64,000 nucleotides of DNA, taken from Nageia nagi. Lineage: Eukaryota > Pinophyta. Location of the stretch: contig JBITNC010000001.1 in assembly GCA_050084985.1 (NCBI GenBank), positions 83,204,001 through 83,268,000 of the forward strand. The letters run 5' to 3'. The number at the start of each line of letters is the position of its first letter. Within the stretch, counting starts at the first letter, position 1. This document shows, one piece after another, positions 25,509 through 36,807 of this stretch. The notes under the pieces were generated by a model. The model worked only from the letters and a program-made list of their open reading frames with translations. It had not been told where the DNA came from and did no database searches. Position numbers and translations under genes: made by a program.

Positions 25509-26336
25509 ATGAGAAAAGAAAAATATAACAAAAATGAGTATTGTAATTATCACCATCAAAGAGGTCATAGTACAAAAAATTATCTAGCATTGAGAAATAG
25601 AACTCAAAATTCAATCAAAGATAATAACTTGGAAATTGAAGACCATACTTCTATTTCAAATCAAAATTTAAAAAATCATCAAGACTCACTTCCTTCATGC
25701 CAAGTAAATACGGTATCTATTGTACCTAATTACAGTCAAGTGACACCCACCTGGAATCCAAGTAATCAACCTATTGTAAGAATAGTTGGAGTTGATGCTG
25801 GAACTCAAAACATACAAGAAAAACAAATTGATATATCATATAATCAAAAATCCAAAATGCAAGTTCCTCCATTGATACATCAACCTATAATTTCTTTTTA
25901 TGACCATGAGAGATAATCAAACAAGGGACTTCAAGGGTTAGATCCACCTCTCCATGTCATCGGTAAAGTAAATGGTAAAATTGTTAAGAGGATATTAATA
26001 AATGAAGGGTTAGATGTCAATATCATATCTACATCAGCATATCACAAATTGAATCTTCCTTTCTCCCATATTTCTTTACGATCATTACAAATAAAAGCAT
26101 TTAATAATGCCTTATGTTCAACAATAGGGTCGATAGTGTTACCCATCACCATTGGATGTAAAACGATACAAACATCATTATATATCATCGAAGGAAACAT
26201 TGAACAATACAATATTCTTTTAGGTAGACCATGGATTCAAGAAATGGAATGTGTCCCATCTACATTTCATGGTTGTCTAAAATACATTCATGAGGGAGTA
26301 CTCCATTGTGTACGAAGAGATGAAAATCCATACTAA
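25509..26336 (+). pseudogene. gag zinc knuckle and aspartic protease
   Basis: One frame with a TAA at 25914-25916. The knuckle YCNYHHQRGHSTKNY (about 25539-25583) has lost its last Cys. The protease reads LHVIGKVNGKIVKRILINEG, where the usual catalytic Asp is Asn (INEG), and ends YNILLGRPWIQEMECVPSTF (about 26211-26270), the plant gypsy protease signature. An inactive protease would prevent maturation from this copy. In relatives RT would follow directly; here it does not. Confidence 0.85.
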
Positions 26337-26375
26337 CATTATAATATTACAAAATCATCATAAATAAAACCTCCT

Positions 26376-26946
26376 ATGCAAAATTCAAAGGGGAAATCAT
26401 TATCCACCTTTGCTAGGAAAGGGCATAATCATAAAGATATGAGATGGAAATTAAAATCCAAAGATGATTACAATGATGGAATTCAATCTTCGAAACAACC
26501 TAAGAGGGTGGTAGATCATATAATGAAAGAAAACCTAAAGCCTAATTCAATTAAATATGATAAGTATGGACATCATGTTTATCATCATCAATTGGGGCAT
26601 GATACTAAACATTGCCACCAATTAAATCATGCCCTTCATGATTTGATGGATGATAGATGACTTGAAGTAGATATACCTTTATTGATAGATAACAATTTAC
26701 ATCATCTACAAAATACATACATACATTCCACACAATTAAACAATGATGAATTATGTTATTTGCATAAGGATATTCAATCTCCTTCACATCGTTCACATTG
26801 GGGCAGTCGTCCCCCATCTTACTTTTGATCTCCTCATGTTTTACATAGATCACATTGGGGCAATTGCCCCCCATCAAAAAAAAAAAATCATCATCAAAAC
26901 ATGATTTGGAAATCACACAAACATCAAAATATGATTAAAAACTAAA
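26376..26946 (+). pseudogene. second knuckle-like domain and C-terminal tail of the gag-protease frame
   Basis: Same frame as the protease, after two stops. It has KYGHHVYHHQLGHDTKHC (about 26557-26613), a second knuckle of the YHxxxGHxTxxC kind, then ALHDLMDDR as in Tat gag. Past a TGA at 26658 the frame continues for about 80 codons with an in-frame repeat HRSHWG. A knuckle on both sides of the protease is unusual; a duplication or recombination is possible. Confidence 0.6.
26793..26880 (+). repeat. 57-bp spaced repeat with palindrome
   Basis: TTCACATTGGGGCAGTCGTC near 26793 and TCACATTGGGGCAATTGCC near 26850. The second has a perfect palindrome GGGGCAATTGCCCC (26857-26870). Confidence 0.7.
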
Positions 26947-28090
26947 ATGATCATATCTGATTTTGAAATAGGTTATAATATGTTTATTGCATTTCCATGT
27001 TTTCCCCTTTTTACACCTCATATTCATCCCCCATTATGTTGGAATATTTGAGTATTAGATTATATTCTAACAATTCATCAAGGCATATATACTATACATT
27101 ATCCATGATCACTTCCATACCATTATACAAATATGTTTAATACTTATTGTAAAAGAAATAGTTTATGAAATTAATATTCTTATTGACTTTACCAACCTTC
27201 ATCATGAAATCTTGAAACTTTGGATGATAAACAAACATGACTATGATACACTTAAGGTTATTACAGACTCATACACATCTTCACATTTAAATAATCTTAA
27301 AATAGTCAAGAATGTGGTGTTACAAGAACATGATTTCGAGCGAAAGTATTACATGTTCATCCTATTATTTGCTTCATCTCAAACCCAAGAATCATTTGAT
27401 AGTTTTATTAAAAAAAAAAAAAGAAAGAGAAAAGAGATGAAAAAAAAAAGGGAGAAAGTGCTACAATGATTCTTGGGATATAGCGAGATCGAGGGGTTAA
27501 TCCTCATCGAGGCTATGGATGCCTACCTGGAAATGGGGCATACCTTACGAGTGGTGACATGTCCATATTGGTTAGCGACCTTCTTTCCTATGGACCTCTG
27601 TACATTTCATATGGATGAACTAGCTTATATATTTTATGCTTTTATGACATTTAGTTTGAGATTGTCTAGAGATGGAAATAAACATCATTGCACACACATG
27701 AGTCTATGATAATTTTGAGAACATCATGACTTTGTTTTTTATCATCTAAAGAAGAAAAAATCTAATGGTGATTGGTTAATATGGTCAACTTGAATATTAT
27801 GCTCATTACATTTCTTCATCATCCCATACCTCCATCCCATACTATTTATTATTACATAGTAATTAATATTACACTTATATTTATCAATGCCTTGATGAGT
27901 TGATTAGTTTGTCTCTCTAAATACTCAATACATCCTATGTCTATTCATTTGTTATAATATTTTCATATTAACATCCACCACCACCCCATACACATTATAC
28001 TATACCAACTTTCATATTTTATTATCCAACATCCATATATTTCCTAATCCATCTTTATCAATTATTAAATTGGAGGTGCTTCCATATTAT

Positions 28091-28440
28091 TTGAGAAAAA
28101 GAGCGAGTAATTGCTCTCCCCATTAATATGGGAGTCAACATTGTTGTTGTTAAAACCTTTTGCTTCTATTCTTATCTACAAGTTTAAGCAAGAAATTGCC
28201 CTCAGTAGATTGATAAAAGTCAACCCTAGAACATTGTTAAATTTTATAGCTTCCATTATTCTTTGGGATCGAGAATAAGAAATTATTCACCCCATTGAAT
28301 TGGAAGTCAATGTTCTTTTCCTATCATATCCCATCCATTTCAACCCCTTAGAACATCATTAAAAAACTTCCATCATTCCTTGGGATCGAGAGTAAGAAAT
28401 TGCTCTTCCCTTGGAATTAGAAGTCGATGTTCTTCTTCCC
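28091..28440 (+). repeat. three diverged copies of a short GGGATCGAGAGTAAGAAATTG motif
   Basis: Related blocks at 28091-28143, 28258-28322 and 28377-28440 share a GAG.A.TAA..AATTGCTC core, then CCCATT...TTGGAAGTCAATGTT-like text. Spacing is about 167 and 119 bases. Confidence 0.65.
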
Positions 28441-30170
28441 TTTCATTCATTATCATTTACCCATAAATTGAATGTGTGTTACATCTTGTTCCATATCCTT
28501 TTGTACATGTTATCATAAAATAAAAAGTATTAGTAGCCAAGTTTGGTAAATGATACAATCTAATACCACAACTTTTCAAATCATTATCCTTAAATTTGAA
28601 GATATTTAAGAAAATCAAAATCAACATTTAAAAAATAAAAATACAATAATAATCCCATACATCTTTAATGGGATAATTGTTATCATCATAGTCCTCATCA
28701 TGAATCTTTGATGATATCAAATTATAAACAATTCCATCCCAAAATATTTAATAATGATTTTTGCAAGAAATGATAATGAAACCCATTATGCTGGGGAAAA
28801 TAGTAGAATTATCAAACATTAAAATGTTATCTACTTTGAAAAGATGCCATGTCACATACATGCTAATGGAAAAGAGCCTATGGAATAAAGTGTTCCATGA
28901 AATAGCATATGTAGGCAAGCATGAGTACCTAGTAAGGTGTATAACTTATTTTCAAAATACTTTGATTGCGAAAATTCAAAAAGTTTATGTTTGATCATAA
29001 TTTGGGGCAACTATGATGGTCCATGACCCAAAGCAAATCATTTGCCTCTACCATCAACTAACAAGATCAAGATTTAAAATATTCATACATAAGTTGATAA
29101 ACTCAAGTGTACGAGTCTTGACTTAACCACTTACCAACCTCAGGTATATTATCACTTACTTAGTAGTCTAGTGGTATTTGTATAAGTCTACAATGATAAC
29201 ATATTAGTTTGTTTGTATCTTCTTAAGATACATGACTATGTTTGCTCACCACATCATGCCATTAAAAAAAAAAAAAAGATAACCAAACAAACATGCAAAC
29301 TCGATCATAAATAATTTCATCATGAATCCTTGATAAGACAAACACCATTTATTGTTTATGATCTTACAATGAATCACAAACTTCCTAGTTCAAATCATAT
29401 GTCATGTTATGCATGTTTAGTCATCACTTATTGTTATACGTATTCAAGAAACCCTAGTCACCAAAAAACATGATTCTAATGATTTTTGTAAAACCTATTC
29501 TTCTAGAGCAATAACATAATAATCAAAATTCAAATTAGTGCACATAAAGGGGACTTCATGTCATATACCTAACTCAGCTCCATACATTTCCTCGGGGTAA
29601 ACACAAGACACCCATGTAATAATATATGGGAACAAGCCTTTATACCTATTTGGTGCACAACCAATGTGTGTTCAAAATACTTCAATTACAAAGCTCACAA
29701 AATCATACCTGATAACTGGGATAAATATAACTTCCCATAACCTAAAATCAAACCTTATGTTCACCTATAAATGATTGGAACAATAAGGTTAGAATCATTC
29801 GTACATTCATCTTACTTGTTCACTAGCTAATATGTATTAGTTTTTTGAACAGTCTATCATCATTGTCACTGACATCATTAGTTAGTTTAAAAGGGGCCAT
29901 AATGATAAGAAAAGCACCACAATCACATAGTAAGCCTGTGATCACTTAGTAAGACCATGGCTACATCTCTCTTAAAATGTACTCAAAACATTGTTAATTA
30001 CAAAATCGAAAGTTATATGTCTACTCATGGTTAAGGTAATTAGGATTGCCTATAACCTAAAATAAGATATTTATGCTCAATATGATTCTAAAAGACTTAT
30101 GCAAAAGATCATCACAAAACCCATTCTACTGGGTCAAAAGCAGAGAAAAATGAAAGATGACTTGTATATA

Positions 30171-30470
30171 CAAAACAAGCTTCCTATCACATACTCGCTT
30201 CGGTATGTGGAGACAAACTAGAGTCTTGTCATGCAACTGCCATAAATAGCACACAGTATGGAGATAAACACAAGTGAAGTTTTGATATACAACATCACTA
30301 TCTTAAAATTGTATACATCAAATAAGCTTACCAACACATACTCACTTTGGTATGCAGAGACAACTTAGAGTCTTTTCATGCAACTACCATAAATAGCACA
30401 TAGTATGGAGATGGACACAAGTGTAGTTTTGATGTATTACAATATCATTTTCTAAATGTATCAATTGTAA
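30171..30470 (+). repeat. two tandem copies of a 147-bp unit
   Basis: AAGCTT...CACATACTCRCTTYGGTATG, then AGAGTCTTRTCATGCAACT and CATAAATAGCACA.AGTATGG, start at 30177 and 30324. A diverged part may recur near 30790. Confidence 0.85.
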
Positions 30471-30530
30471 AAGTTAAAAAATCATATTCAGCCATGGCAA
30501 GGGCTATCCTCATGACAACACCAGATGATG

Positions 30531-30531
<1 letters not shown>

Positions 30532-30562
<31 letters not shown>
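30532..30562. repeat. (AT)n microsatellite
   Basis: About 30 bases of AT dinucleotides. Confidence 0.95.
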
Positions 30563-30566
<4 letters not shown>

Positions 30567-31035
30567 AGTTTTGATTCAGAGAAGCTATAATTATATCCTA
30601 CCAAAAGATCTTAAGCTTTATACGAAAAAGATTTTGATGATATTTCTTAAAAATATCATTAACATTTACAAATATATCATCTTGAAACCCCGTTGTTGGG
30701 ACAAAGGACAACACCATCAAACTCATATACTAAAGAGGACTTATACGGTACATGTGTGCTTAGACATGCAAAATGACATAATAGAAATGTCATGCAACTG
30801 TCACACAAGCTCAACACATTGTCATACCGAAAATAGTCACTTCTGAAGTATATTCAAATTTGTTTTCAAAACTACATCAAATGTAAAATGAAAACACATT
30901 TTATCATAATTTTGATTCATCTAAGAAATGAAGTCAAAACTTATATCATAAAAAAGGCAATGATAAATAGTCAAGCAACAAAGCTTCCCATTCTATGTTT
31001 TTGAAATCATCAATCGTATTTTTGGTTGATAATTT

Positions 31036-31050
31036 CAAAAAGGGGCAAAA
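31036..31050 (+). promoter_or_regulatory. polypurine tract
   Basis: CAAAAAGGGGCAAAA lies directly before the 3' LTR and would prime plus-strand DNA. It resembles the AAAGAGGGGTAAA before the LTR at 5822. Confidence 0.8.
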
Positions 31051-31902
31051 TGTAGACACCTAAGAAAGTCCCCTTTTTAACTAGTAAACATTGAAATAAT
31101 CATAACTCTTTATACAAGCATCAAATAAGCTTGAAAACTTCATTATTGGATAGCTCTCATCAAGTACATGCAAAATGAGTGGTCACATGACCCCTTTTTG
31201 ATAAAAATTGACTATTTGGCAGTCATTTTAATGTTGTTATAAAATTGTTAACCAGTCATCGATGTTTGCCTACAAACGCTAGCATTTTGAGCCAGTCACC
31301 GACATTCGACCTCCAAACATCGATGACTTTGTAACAGTTGAATAGAAGCCAAAATAGCAAAAGGAAGTTAGAATGCTTTGTTCTTCCAAGATGAGGTGGA
31401 TAGAGGGGGTCAGTTACAACCTACGGTGGCTGTTCACTTCCTCCTACCAGCCTTGAAACATCTCATCCAGAATCTATAAATACTAGCCAATACAAAGAAA
31501 AAAGAGAGGAATTGAACCCAATTTTGAAGTAGGGTAATGCTACCAAAATCTTGTGAGCTCATACATTTTATTGTTTTATGCTAGTTTCAATTCAATGCAA
31601 TTTCATACATAGATGCTTTGATGTTATTGTCTTTTGCATGTGTGTAGGATTTACAGGTTGCTCATATCAAGGGAAGAAGCAAGCAAAACTCAAAAACAAT
31701 GAAGATTTAATACTCTTTATTTTGGCACATAGCATTTGTAAAAGTCCCTTCTAAGGGCAAATTGTAGTTTGAACTAAGATTGAATATCGTTTTGCAATTA
31801 CAACATGTCTATCTATGTTATATAATTTGAGTTTCAATGAAGATTGAAGAATATTTTTTATTTTATTTTATTCTATATTCCAGCTCAATTTTCATTGCAA
31901 CA
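31051..31902 (+). repeat. 3' LTR (852 bp)
   Basis: Matches 19906-20757 over its full length. TATA-like CTATAAATACTAG at about 31475-31487. Inverted-repeat arms at 31255-31268 and 31314-31327 pair perfectly over 14 bp. GGTTG follows at 31903. Confidence 0.95.
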
Positions 31903-31907
31903 GGTTG

Positions 31908-33289
31908 GATTAAATCTGATTCACTCAACCTGCTACCATGTCTATGATAAGTCTAGCCTCTACACTTTCCTTATCAAAATAACCCTATGATAGGAAAAGA
32001 GACATCACTAAACTATTGTATACATATTTTAATTTTGAAGATATAAATGGAAGGTACAATTTTGGTATCTCTTATATGCATTTGAAGGAATATACTTCGT
32101 AAAGAAAGAAGATAATTTTTTTCAAATTCTAAAGAGGTTGGTGATGATTTAACTATGTCAGAGTACAAATATGTTATATGATGATTAAAAGCATCAGAAC
32201 TTGAAGAGATTGATAGTAGATGAGTTCCATTGGAGTGTGGGAATATTGTATAAGTTTTACCATTACCACAACTCGATTGTATTATAAGGAATTTGGTTAT
32301 GTCAAAACCTAGGGAAATTGAACTCTTGAGAATACTATTAGAGTGTGGTATTTTTTTGAAATATGATTTTATCATTCAAATTAGTTAAAGTATGATGATA
32401 TTAAAGGTAAAGTAATTTTGCTATAATGTAGGAAAACTAAATCTTTTACAATAGCTAAATGTGTTAAGATCATAATTGAAGGTTCAATAAGTGACTAAGT
32501 GGAAATATGCTTCATTAACATTAACCAAACCCATTGATACAAGGAATTTTTCAAGATGACATGATAGATGAGTTGGAAAGAATATCTTAGTTGGATTTTT
32601 ATAATAATTATAATTAAATTCTCTTTAGTTGATGACATTTATTGCTATATATAAAGGATGATATCATAATAATGAGTTAGGTATTTCTATTAGTAGATAT
32701 TTTGATGATCAAAGGTTGTATATGCCTCCTTGATTGATATATGAATGTTTAGACAACACAAATATTTTCCCCTAGTGATGTAGCTTGTGCTTTCTTCCTA
32801 TTACTTAATGAATTGAGCTTCTTGATCTCTCAATTACGATTTACTTCATCTTATTCTTAAATTATTGTGTATATATTTATATTCACTACTTGGATATTGA
32901 ATTAAGTTAGTAATTAATTCATTACATCTGTATCTAGAAAATATTCATTTAAGTAATGGTGGTTTAGAATATCATTGTTTATCATGATGGCTACTAGTAT
33001 GGATGCTTCGACTAGCATGGGACTGCTTTCATGGATGCCTGGGATGGTAGCTAGTGTTTATTTCTTTCTAGCACCATATCCTTTTATTTCTTTTGATTTC
33101 CCTATACCCTTTTATTTCTTTCTACAACTTATCCTTTTATAATATTTCAATCAAAACAAAAAAAGGTAGAACCAACTAGCTCTAGAGATTGAATTACTTT
33201 CCCAAGTATTTTTTCCCATATGAGAATACTTTATTAGTTATACATGGGCATGTGATCATTACACAAATCCTATTAATAGCATTTAACTT
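31908..33289. other. no recognised gene; weak coding-like frame; probable LTR of the next element at its right end
   Basis: On the plus strand at about 32040-32760 one frame gives gene-like stretches such as LPLPQLDCIIRNLVMSKPRE and ELLRILLECGIFLKYDF, broken by stops. I do not recognise the family. The text before 33290 should include the 5' LTR of the gypsy element whose primer-binding site is at 33297; three CCTTTTATTTCTTT-like repeats lie at about 33068-33140. I could not pair it with a 3' LTR. Confidence 0.35.
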
Positions 33290-33296
33290 CTATTTT

Positions 33297-33313
33297 TGGC
33301 ACACCTAATGGGA
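33297..33313 (+). promoter_or_regulatory. probable primer-binding site
   Basis: TGGCACACCTAATGGGA begins with TGG and resembles the TGGCGCACCTGGTGGGA type of plant gypsy primer-binding sites with several C/T and G/A changes. The bases before it (CTTCTATTT) could be a degraded LTR end. Confidence 0.5.
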
Positions 33314-33439
33314 TAGATCCCACCAGTGTTTACAAGTTCATAATTAAAATTATGATGATGACTTTGCTTAAGTAAGTATTCATCTTACATAAAATCCAAA
33401 AATAATATTTTTTATTATTCTCTTTTTAGTCTTCTAATA

Positions 33440-34582
33440 CTTCATGATTACAAGATCTAAAGCTAAAAAGCAAAAAATAATTTTAAAATATTAAAGTAAT
33501 AGGTCCATCTACAAGGTCATCCTATAGAAGATCTAAATCCCTATTAGATTTGATCCCTCTACTATCGCACCCAATACCACATTATTAAGCTTAGCTTTCA
33601 TCATAATTCATGATAAACATATTAATCCTCTAAATACCAATATCTAAATAATTATTTTGATACCCATAATTCAAATGGCATAGCCACATCACCCTTAGAT
33701 TTACTAAATTGGAATGATGCTAGGCCACTTGCTATAGCACAACATCATGACATACCCACATTAGCATTGTGATCTTTACATCATTATTATGGAACTGAAA
33801 AAATCACACATGAGCATTGTGTAGATATTCCACTATGTAGAATACCCATAGTACTGAACATGAAGATGTTATATTAAAACTACTATAAATGTCTTTCACT
33901 AGAAGAATATATATATTAGTTTAAAGCTTTGCCAACAAACTCTATCTCTATATGGGCTAAATTAACAAAACCATATATTATAGAGTTTAATGAAATATGA
34001 GATCCTTTCTCCCTCTTGTCATAATTTATAACTATCAAAAGGGAAAAGCAAGACAATATGTCCAATTTTAATAACAAATTTGGCAAGTCTTGGATAAGAG
34101 TTTTGATGAATATAAGACCTTATAATTCTTAGGCTATCATGTACTATCTTGGATCTTTTTGTCCCAATCTTATGTTATAGATCTAGATTATCATATTAAA
34201 TTACTTCCCTAATATATAGAATTGAACTCCAAGCCAATTCTACCCTCATTTCTATTGAAAAACTTCTTTCTAGAACCATCTACCCTTTTTCACCTCATAT
34301 GCAACTAAATCTACTTTAGATACAATATCCCACCAATATATTGCCACAATTAGCTCAAATTATTATAATTCCTTAGCTATAACTTCCCATACTAAATGTA
34401 TGATTTACATTCCCTATCCCATAACCACAACTTGCCTTTCCTATAACTCTTGTTCAATTAGCATTTCCAACACCTCTAATGAGCAACAACATGCAATAAC
34501 AAAGTAATATGCAATATGAAATAAGCAAGTTCAAGGCTTTGGTTTGAACTCTGATGAACCAAATAATGGCTGAAAAAAGGTT
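33440..34582 (+). pseudogene. gag N-terminal remnant
   Basis: Between the primer-binding site and the inserted TR-GAG only fragments are readable, for example YQKGKARQYVQF, VLDKSFDEYKTL (about 34030-34115) and, just before the insertion, LMNQIMAEKRL. Many stops. Its position makes gag the likely identity; sequence support is weak. Confidence 0.35.
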
Positions 34583-34587
34583 GTATC

Positions 34588-34857
34588 TATTAGATCCCCA
34601 TACTATGGTTATTTTTATTCCCTTACATTATTATTCTTATGTCAGCTAGTGTCCTTTCATTGTAGTGGCACCCCTTGGACTCCTATATATACTAAGGAGG
34701 TATTATCATTTGGATTGTCTATTGTTATGTATTTGATGTAATGTAAAGGAGGTTTCCCCCTCTAAGTGGCTTATTATTACTGATTTTATCTCTTATTCAA
34801 GGTGTTGAGCTCTTTCTCTTGTGATTTTATGCTATTTTGGGAACTTGGTTCATAACA
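34588..34857 (+). repeat. 5' LTR of TR-GAG (270 bp)
   Basis: Begins TATTAGATCC (the 3' copy has TGTTAGATCC, so the TG end was lost by G-to-A) and ends GTTCATAACA. A TATA-like CTATATATACTAAGG lies near 34682. Confidence 0.95.
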
Positions 34858-34859
34858 TT

Positions 34860-34871
34860 TGGTATCAGAGC
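34860..34871 (+). promoter_or_regulatory. primer-binding site, initiator Met-tRNA
   Basis: TGGTATCAGAGC, the classic Met-tRNA primer-binding site, two bases after the 5' LTR. Confidence 0.95.
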
Positions 34872-35498
34872 AGATGATTCTATAGTTTCATTGCTCAAAA
34901 CTAGTCATCGTGGCATTTTCACTACCAATTATTTTTTGCAATGTTTCAAATTTTAAAATTTATTACATTTTTTTAAGACATACCAAAAAAGTTTTAGTTC
35001 AAATTTTAGCTCCTAATTCACTATATTTTGTAAGTTACACTTAGTGGAAGTTCAGGTTTGTGACTAGTCTCAAAAGTAGTTCAAAAATAGGTGTTCTAGC
35101 TAAAAAGTGTATATATGAAGTTTTACAACTCCAAACTTTATGAAACCTATTGGATTGGTTAGGATATAGAATGAAATTTATCTGGTACAATTTTTAAGGT
35201 CTAGGAATAAATAGGTGACACATGGCACTTTGTACAAGTTTGCTCTTCTGAAAAATCCAAAAATCAGCACATTTTGGGAAAGTTGCAGCCATTTCCTCTT
35301 GGAATATCAAAATTTGACAAAACCTATGGAATTGAAAATAAGAAATTTGAGGATACCATAGGTAGAAATTTGAGTTTGACATTAGTTGGAAGGTCAAACA
35401 ATAGAACAGTCTCCAAATCATGGTTTAAAAAGTAACACTCAGTCAAAATGCCATAGAAAAAAATTGCTACACCAACTAGACCTCTAGAGGGTTCATCC

Positions 35499-36331
35499 AT
35501 GACTATAGCAGAAAGTGAAGACATATCATTCCAAAAATCCCAATTGGAAGAAATGGTCAAAGGGTGTGTAAAAAAGGGTGATTTAGAGGAATTAAAAAGG
35601 GATTTGACTAATATGGATCAAAAGATGGAAAAGATTTTCAATTCATACAAAACCTAGAGGGAAAGATTCCTAAAGATGTTGATAAGGCCCAGGATTATCA
35701 GGAAAATAATGATATTGTTCAAGGAGATAAACCCTTCATTAATAAGCCTAATTTAGGAGGATATGCTTCTACTAATGGAAGTAATCAAGCATGGTTCTCA
35801 AGGGGAATACAACTCCCCAAGATCAACATGAGGAAGTTTGATGGAAAGGACCCCATCACTTGGATATTTCAAATGGAGGACTTTTTTTATCTACATCAAG
35901 TACCAAAATCACAAAAAGTAACTATTGCATCCTTGTATCTAGAGGCTGAGTAGTTTGTATGGTACCAATGGCTTTGTGAATGGAAAAAGGGTTCTATTAT
36001 ATCTTGGTCCATTTTTATAGAGGAACTGATAGCCTACCATGAGGATGTTAAGAATAATTCCTTCTTTACTCAATTGATAAATCTAAGGCAAAAATGTTCA
36101 GTGATGGAGCACATTTAATAATTTCAAAAGTTGAGTCTTAGAGTGAATGACATACCAGGTGATAGATTGTTGGATCTCTTTATGGGAACCTTAAAGGATA
36201 ACATTCAACATGAGGTGCATCTATTTGAACCAACATCCTTAGAGATGGCTTTTAGGATGGCAAGGAAGGTTGAAAGTAAAAATATGGAAATGGCTAAAGA
36301 TTCCACATGGGAAGATGAGAATTTTCTATAG
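35499..36331 (+). pseudogene. gag of the TR-GAG element
   Basis: The ATG at 35499 starts a charged N-terminal helix region (QLEEMVKGCVKKGDLEELKR). After a TAG and a frame change near 35650-35700 the retrotransposon gag domain follows: QLPKINMRKFDGKDPITWIF, FFYLHQVP, VTIASLYLEAE, FVWYQWLCEWK, IISWSIFIEELIA, FFTQLINLRQK, then FQKLSLRVNDIPGD and LLDLFMGTLKDNIQHEV, ARKVESKNM. Internal stops (TAG near 35949, two TAA near 36117) each replace Gln by C-to-T. No zinc knuckle and no protease follow. Gag would form the particle that packages the element RNA. Confidence 0.85.
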
Positions 36332-36371
36332 AAGCATCTAGAACTACTCAAATGTTGAGGACAACATTTTT

Positions 36372-36386
36372 TTAAGGAGAGGGGCA
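36372..36386 (+). promoter_or_regulatory. polypurine tract of TR-GAG
   Basis: TTAAGGAGAGGGGCA lies directly before the 3' LTR. Confidence 0.85.
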
Positions 36387-36656
36387 TGTTAGATCCCTAT
36401 ACTATGGTTATTGTTATTCCCTTACATTATTATTGTTATGTTGGCTAGTGTCCTTTCATTGTAGTGGCACCCCTTGGACTCCTATATATACTAAGGAGGT
36501 ATTATCATTTGGATTGTCTATTGTTGTGTATTTGATGTCATGTAAAGGAGGTTGCCCCCTCGAAGTGGCTTATTATTACTAATTTTATCTCTTATTCTAG
36601 GTGTTGAGCTCTTTCTCTTGTGATTTTATGCTATTTTGGGAACTTGGTTCATAACA
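36387..36656 (+). repeat. 3' LTR of TR-GAG (270 bp)
   Basis: TGTTAGATCC to GTTCATAACA, with intact TG and CA ends. Followed by the target copy GTATC. Confidence 0.95.
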
Positions 36657-36807
36657 GTATCCTTGATATGATAATAATAATAAAATATGTGATGGATATT
36701 TTCCAATAAATGATGGTGTAAAATAAAGATAATATCCATACCAATCAAGAGCTTAGATTCCTTCATAGCAAATCCTAAGGAGATAAGAAAGAATTCATAT
36801 ATATATA

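Larger units (their letters stand above)
26947..31035 (+). other. noncoding 3' half of the element; pol absent
   Basis: I looked for RT (YVDD, YMDD, LPQG), RNase H (DGS, GDSQ) and integrase (DNG, HHCC) motifs on both strands and saw none. Frames at 27212-27469 and 27473-27709 match nothing known. The stretch holds local repeats and a microsatellite listed separately. Confidence 0.65.
19906..31902 (+). mobile_element. complete 12-kb LTR element with gag and protease but no RT, RNase H or integrase
   Basis: The 852-bp LTRs begin TGTAGACACC and end TTGCAACA. GGTTG flanks both sides (19901-19905 and 31903-31907) as the 5-bp target duplication. Inside: primer-binding site, repeat-rich leader, gag, zinc knuckle, aspartic protease, a second knuckle-like motif, then about 4.1 kb without coding motifs and a purine tract. 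The protease and knuckle resemble the Tat-like element at 1-6480. By eye the LTRs differ at roughly 50 sites (about 6%), mostly transitions. I infer a non-autonomous Tat derivative that needed RT and integrase from relatives. Confidence 0.9.
34588..36656 (+). mobile_element. complete TR-GAG element (2.07 kb, gag only)
   Basis: LTRs of 270 bp each with a GTATC target duplication on both sides (34583-34587 and 36657-36661). Inside are a Met-tRNA primer-binding site, one gag reading region and a polypurine tract, and nothing else. By eye the LTRs differ at about 12 sites (about 4%). Terminal-repeat retrotransposons that keep only GAG are known in plants as TR-GAG. It is inserted inside gag of an older gypsy element in the same orientation, so it is the younger of the two. 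It must borrow RT and integrase. Confidence 0.92.

Noticed and set aside
26878-26887. Poly(A) run as the tail of a LINE or processed pseudogene
   Set aside because: It lies inside the gag-protease frame tail of the LTR element; no LINE RT or target duplication was seen.
36205-36387. Reverse-strand frame over the TR-GAG gag end
   Set aside because: Antisense shadow of gag.
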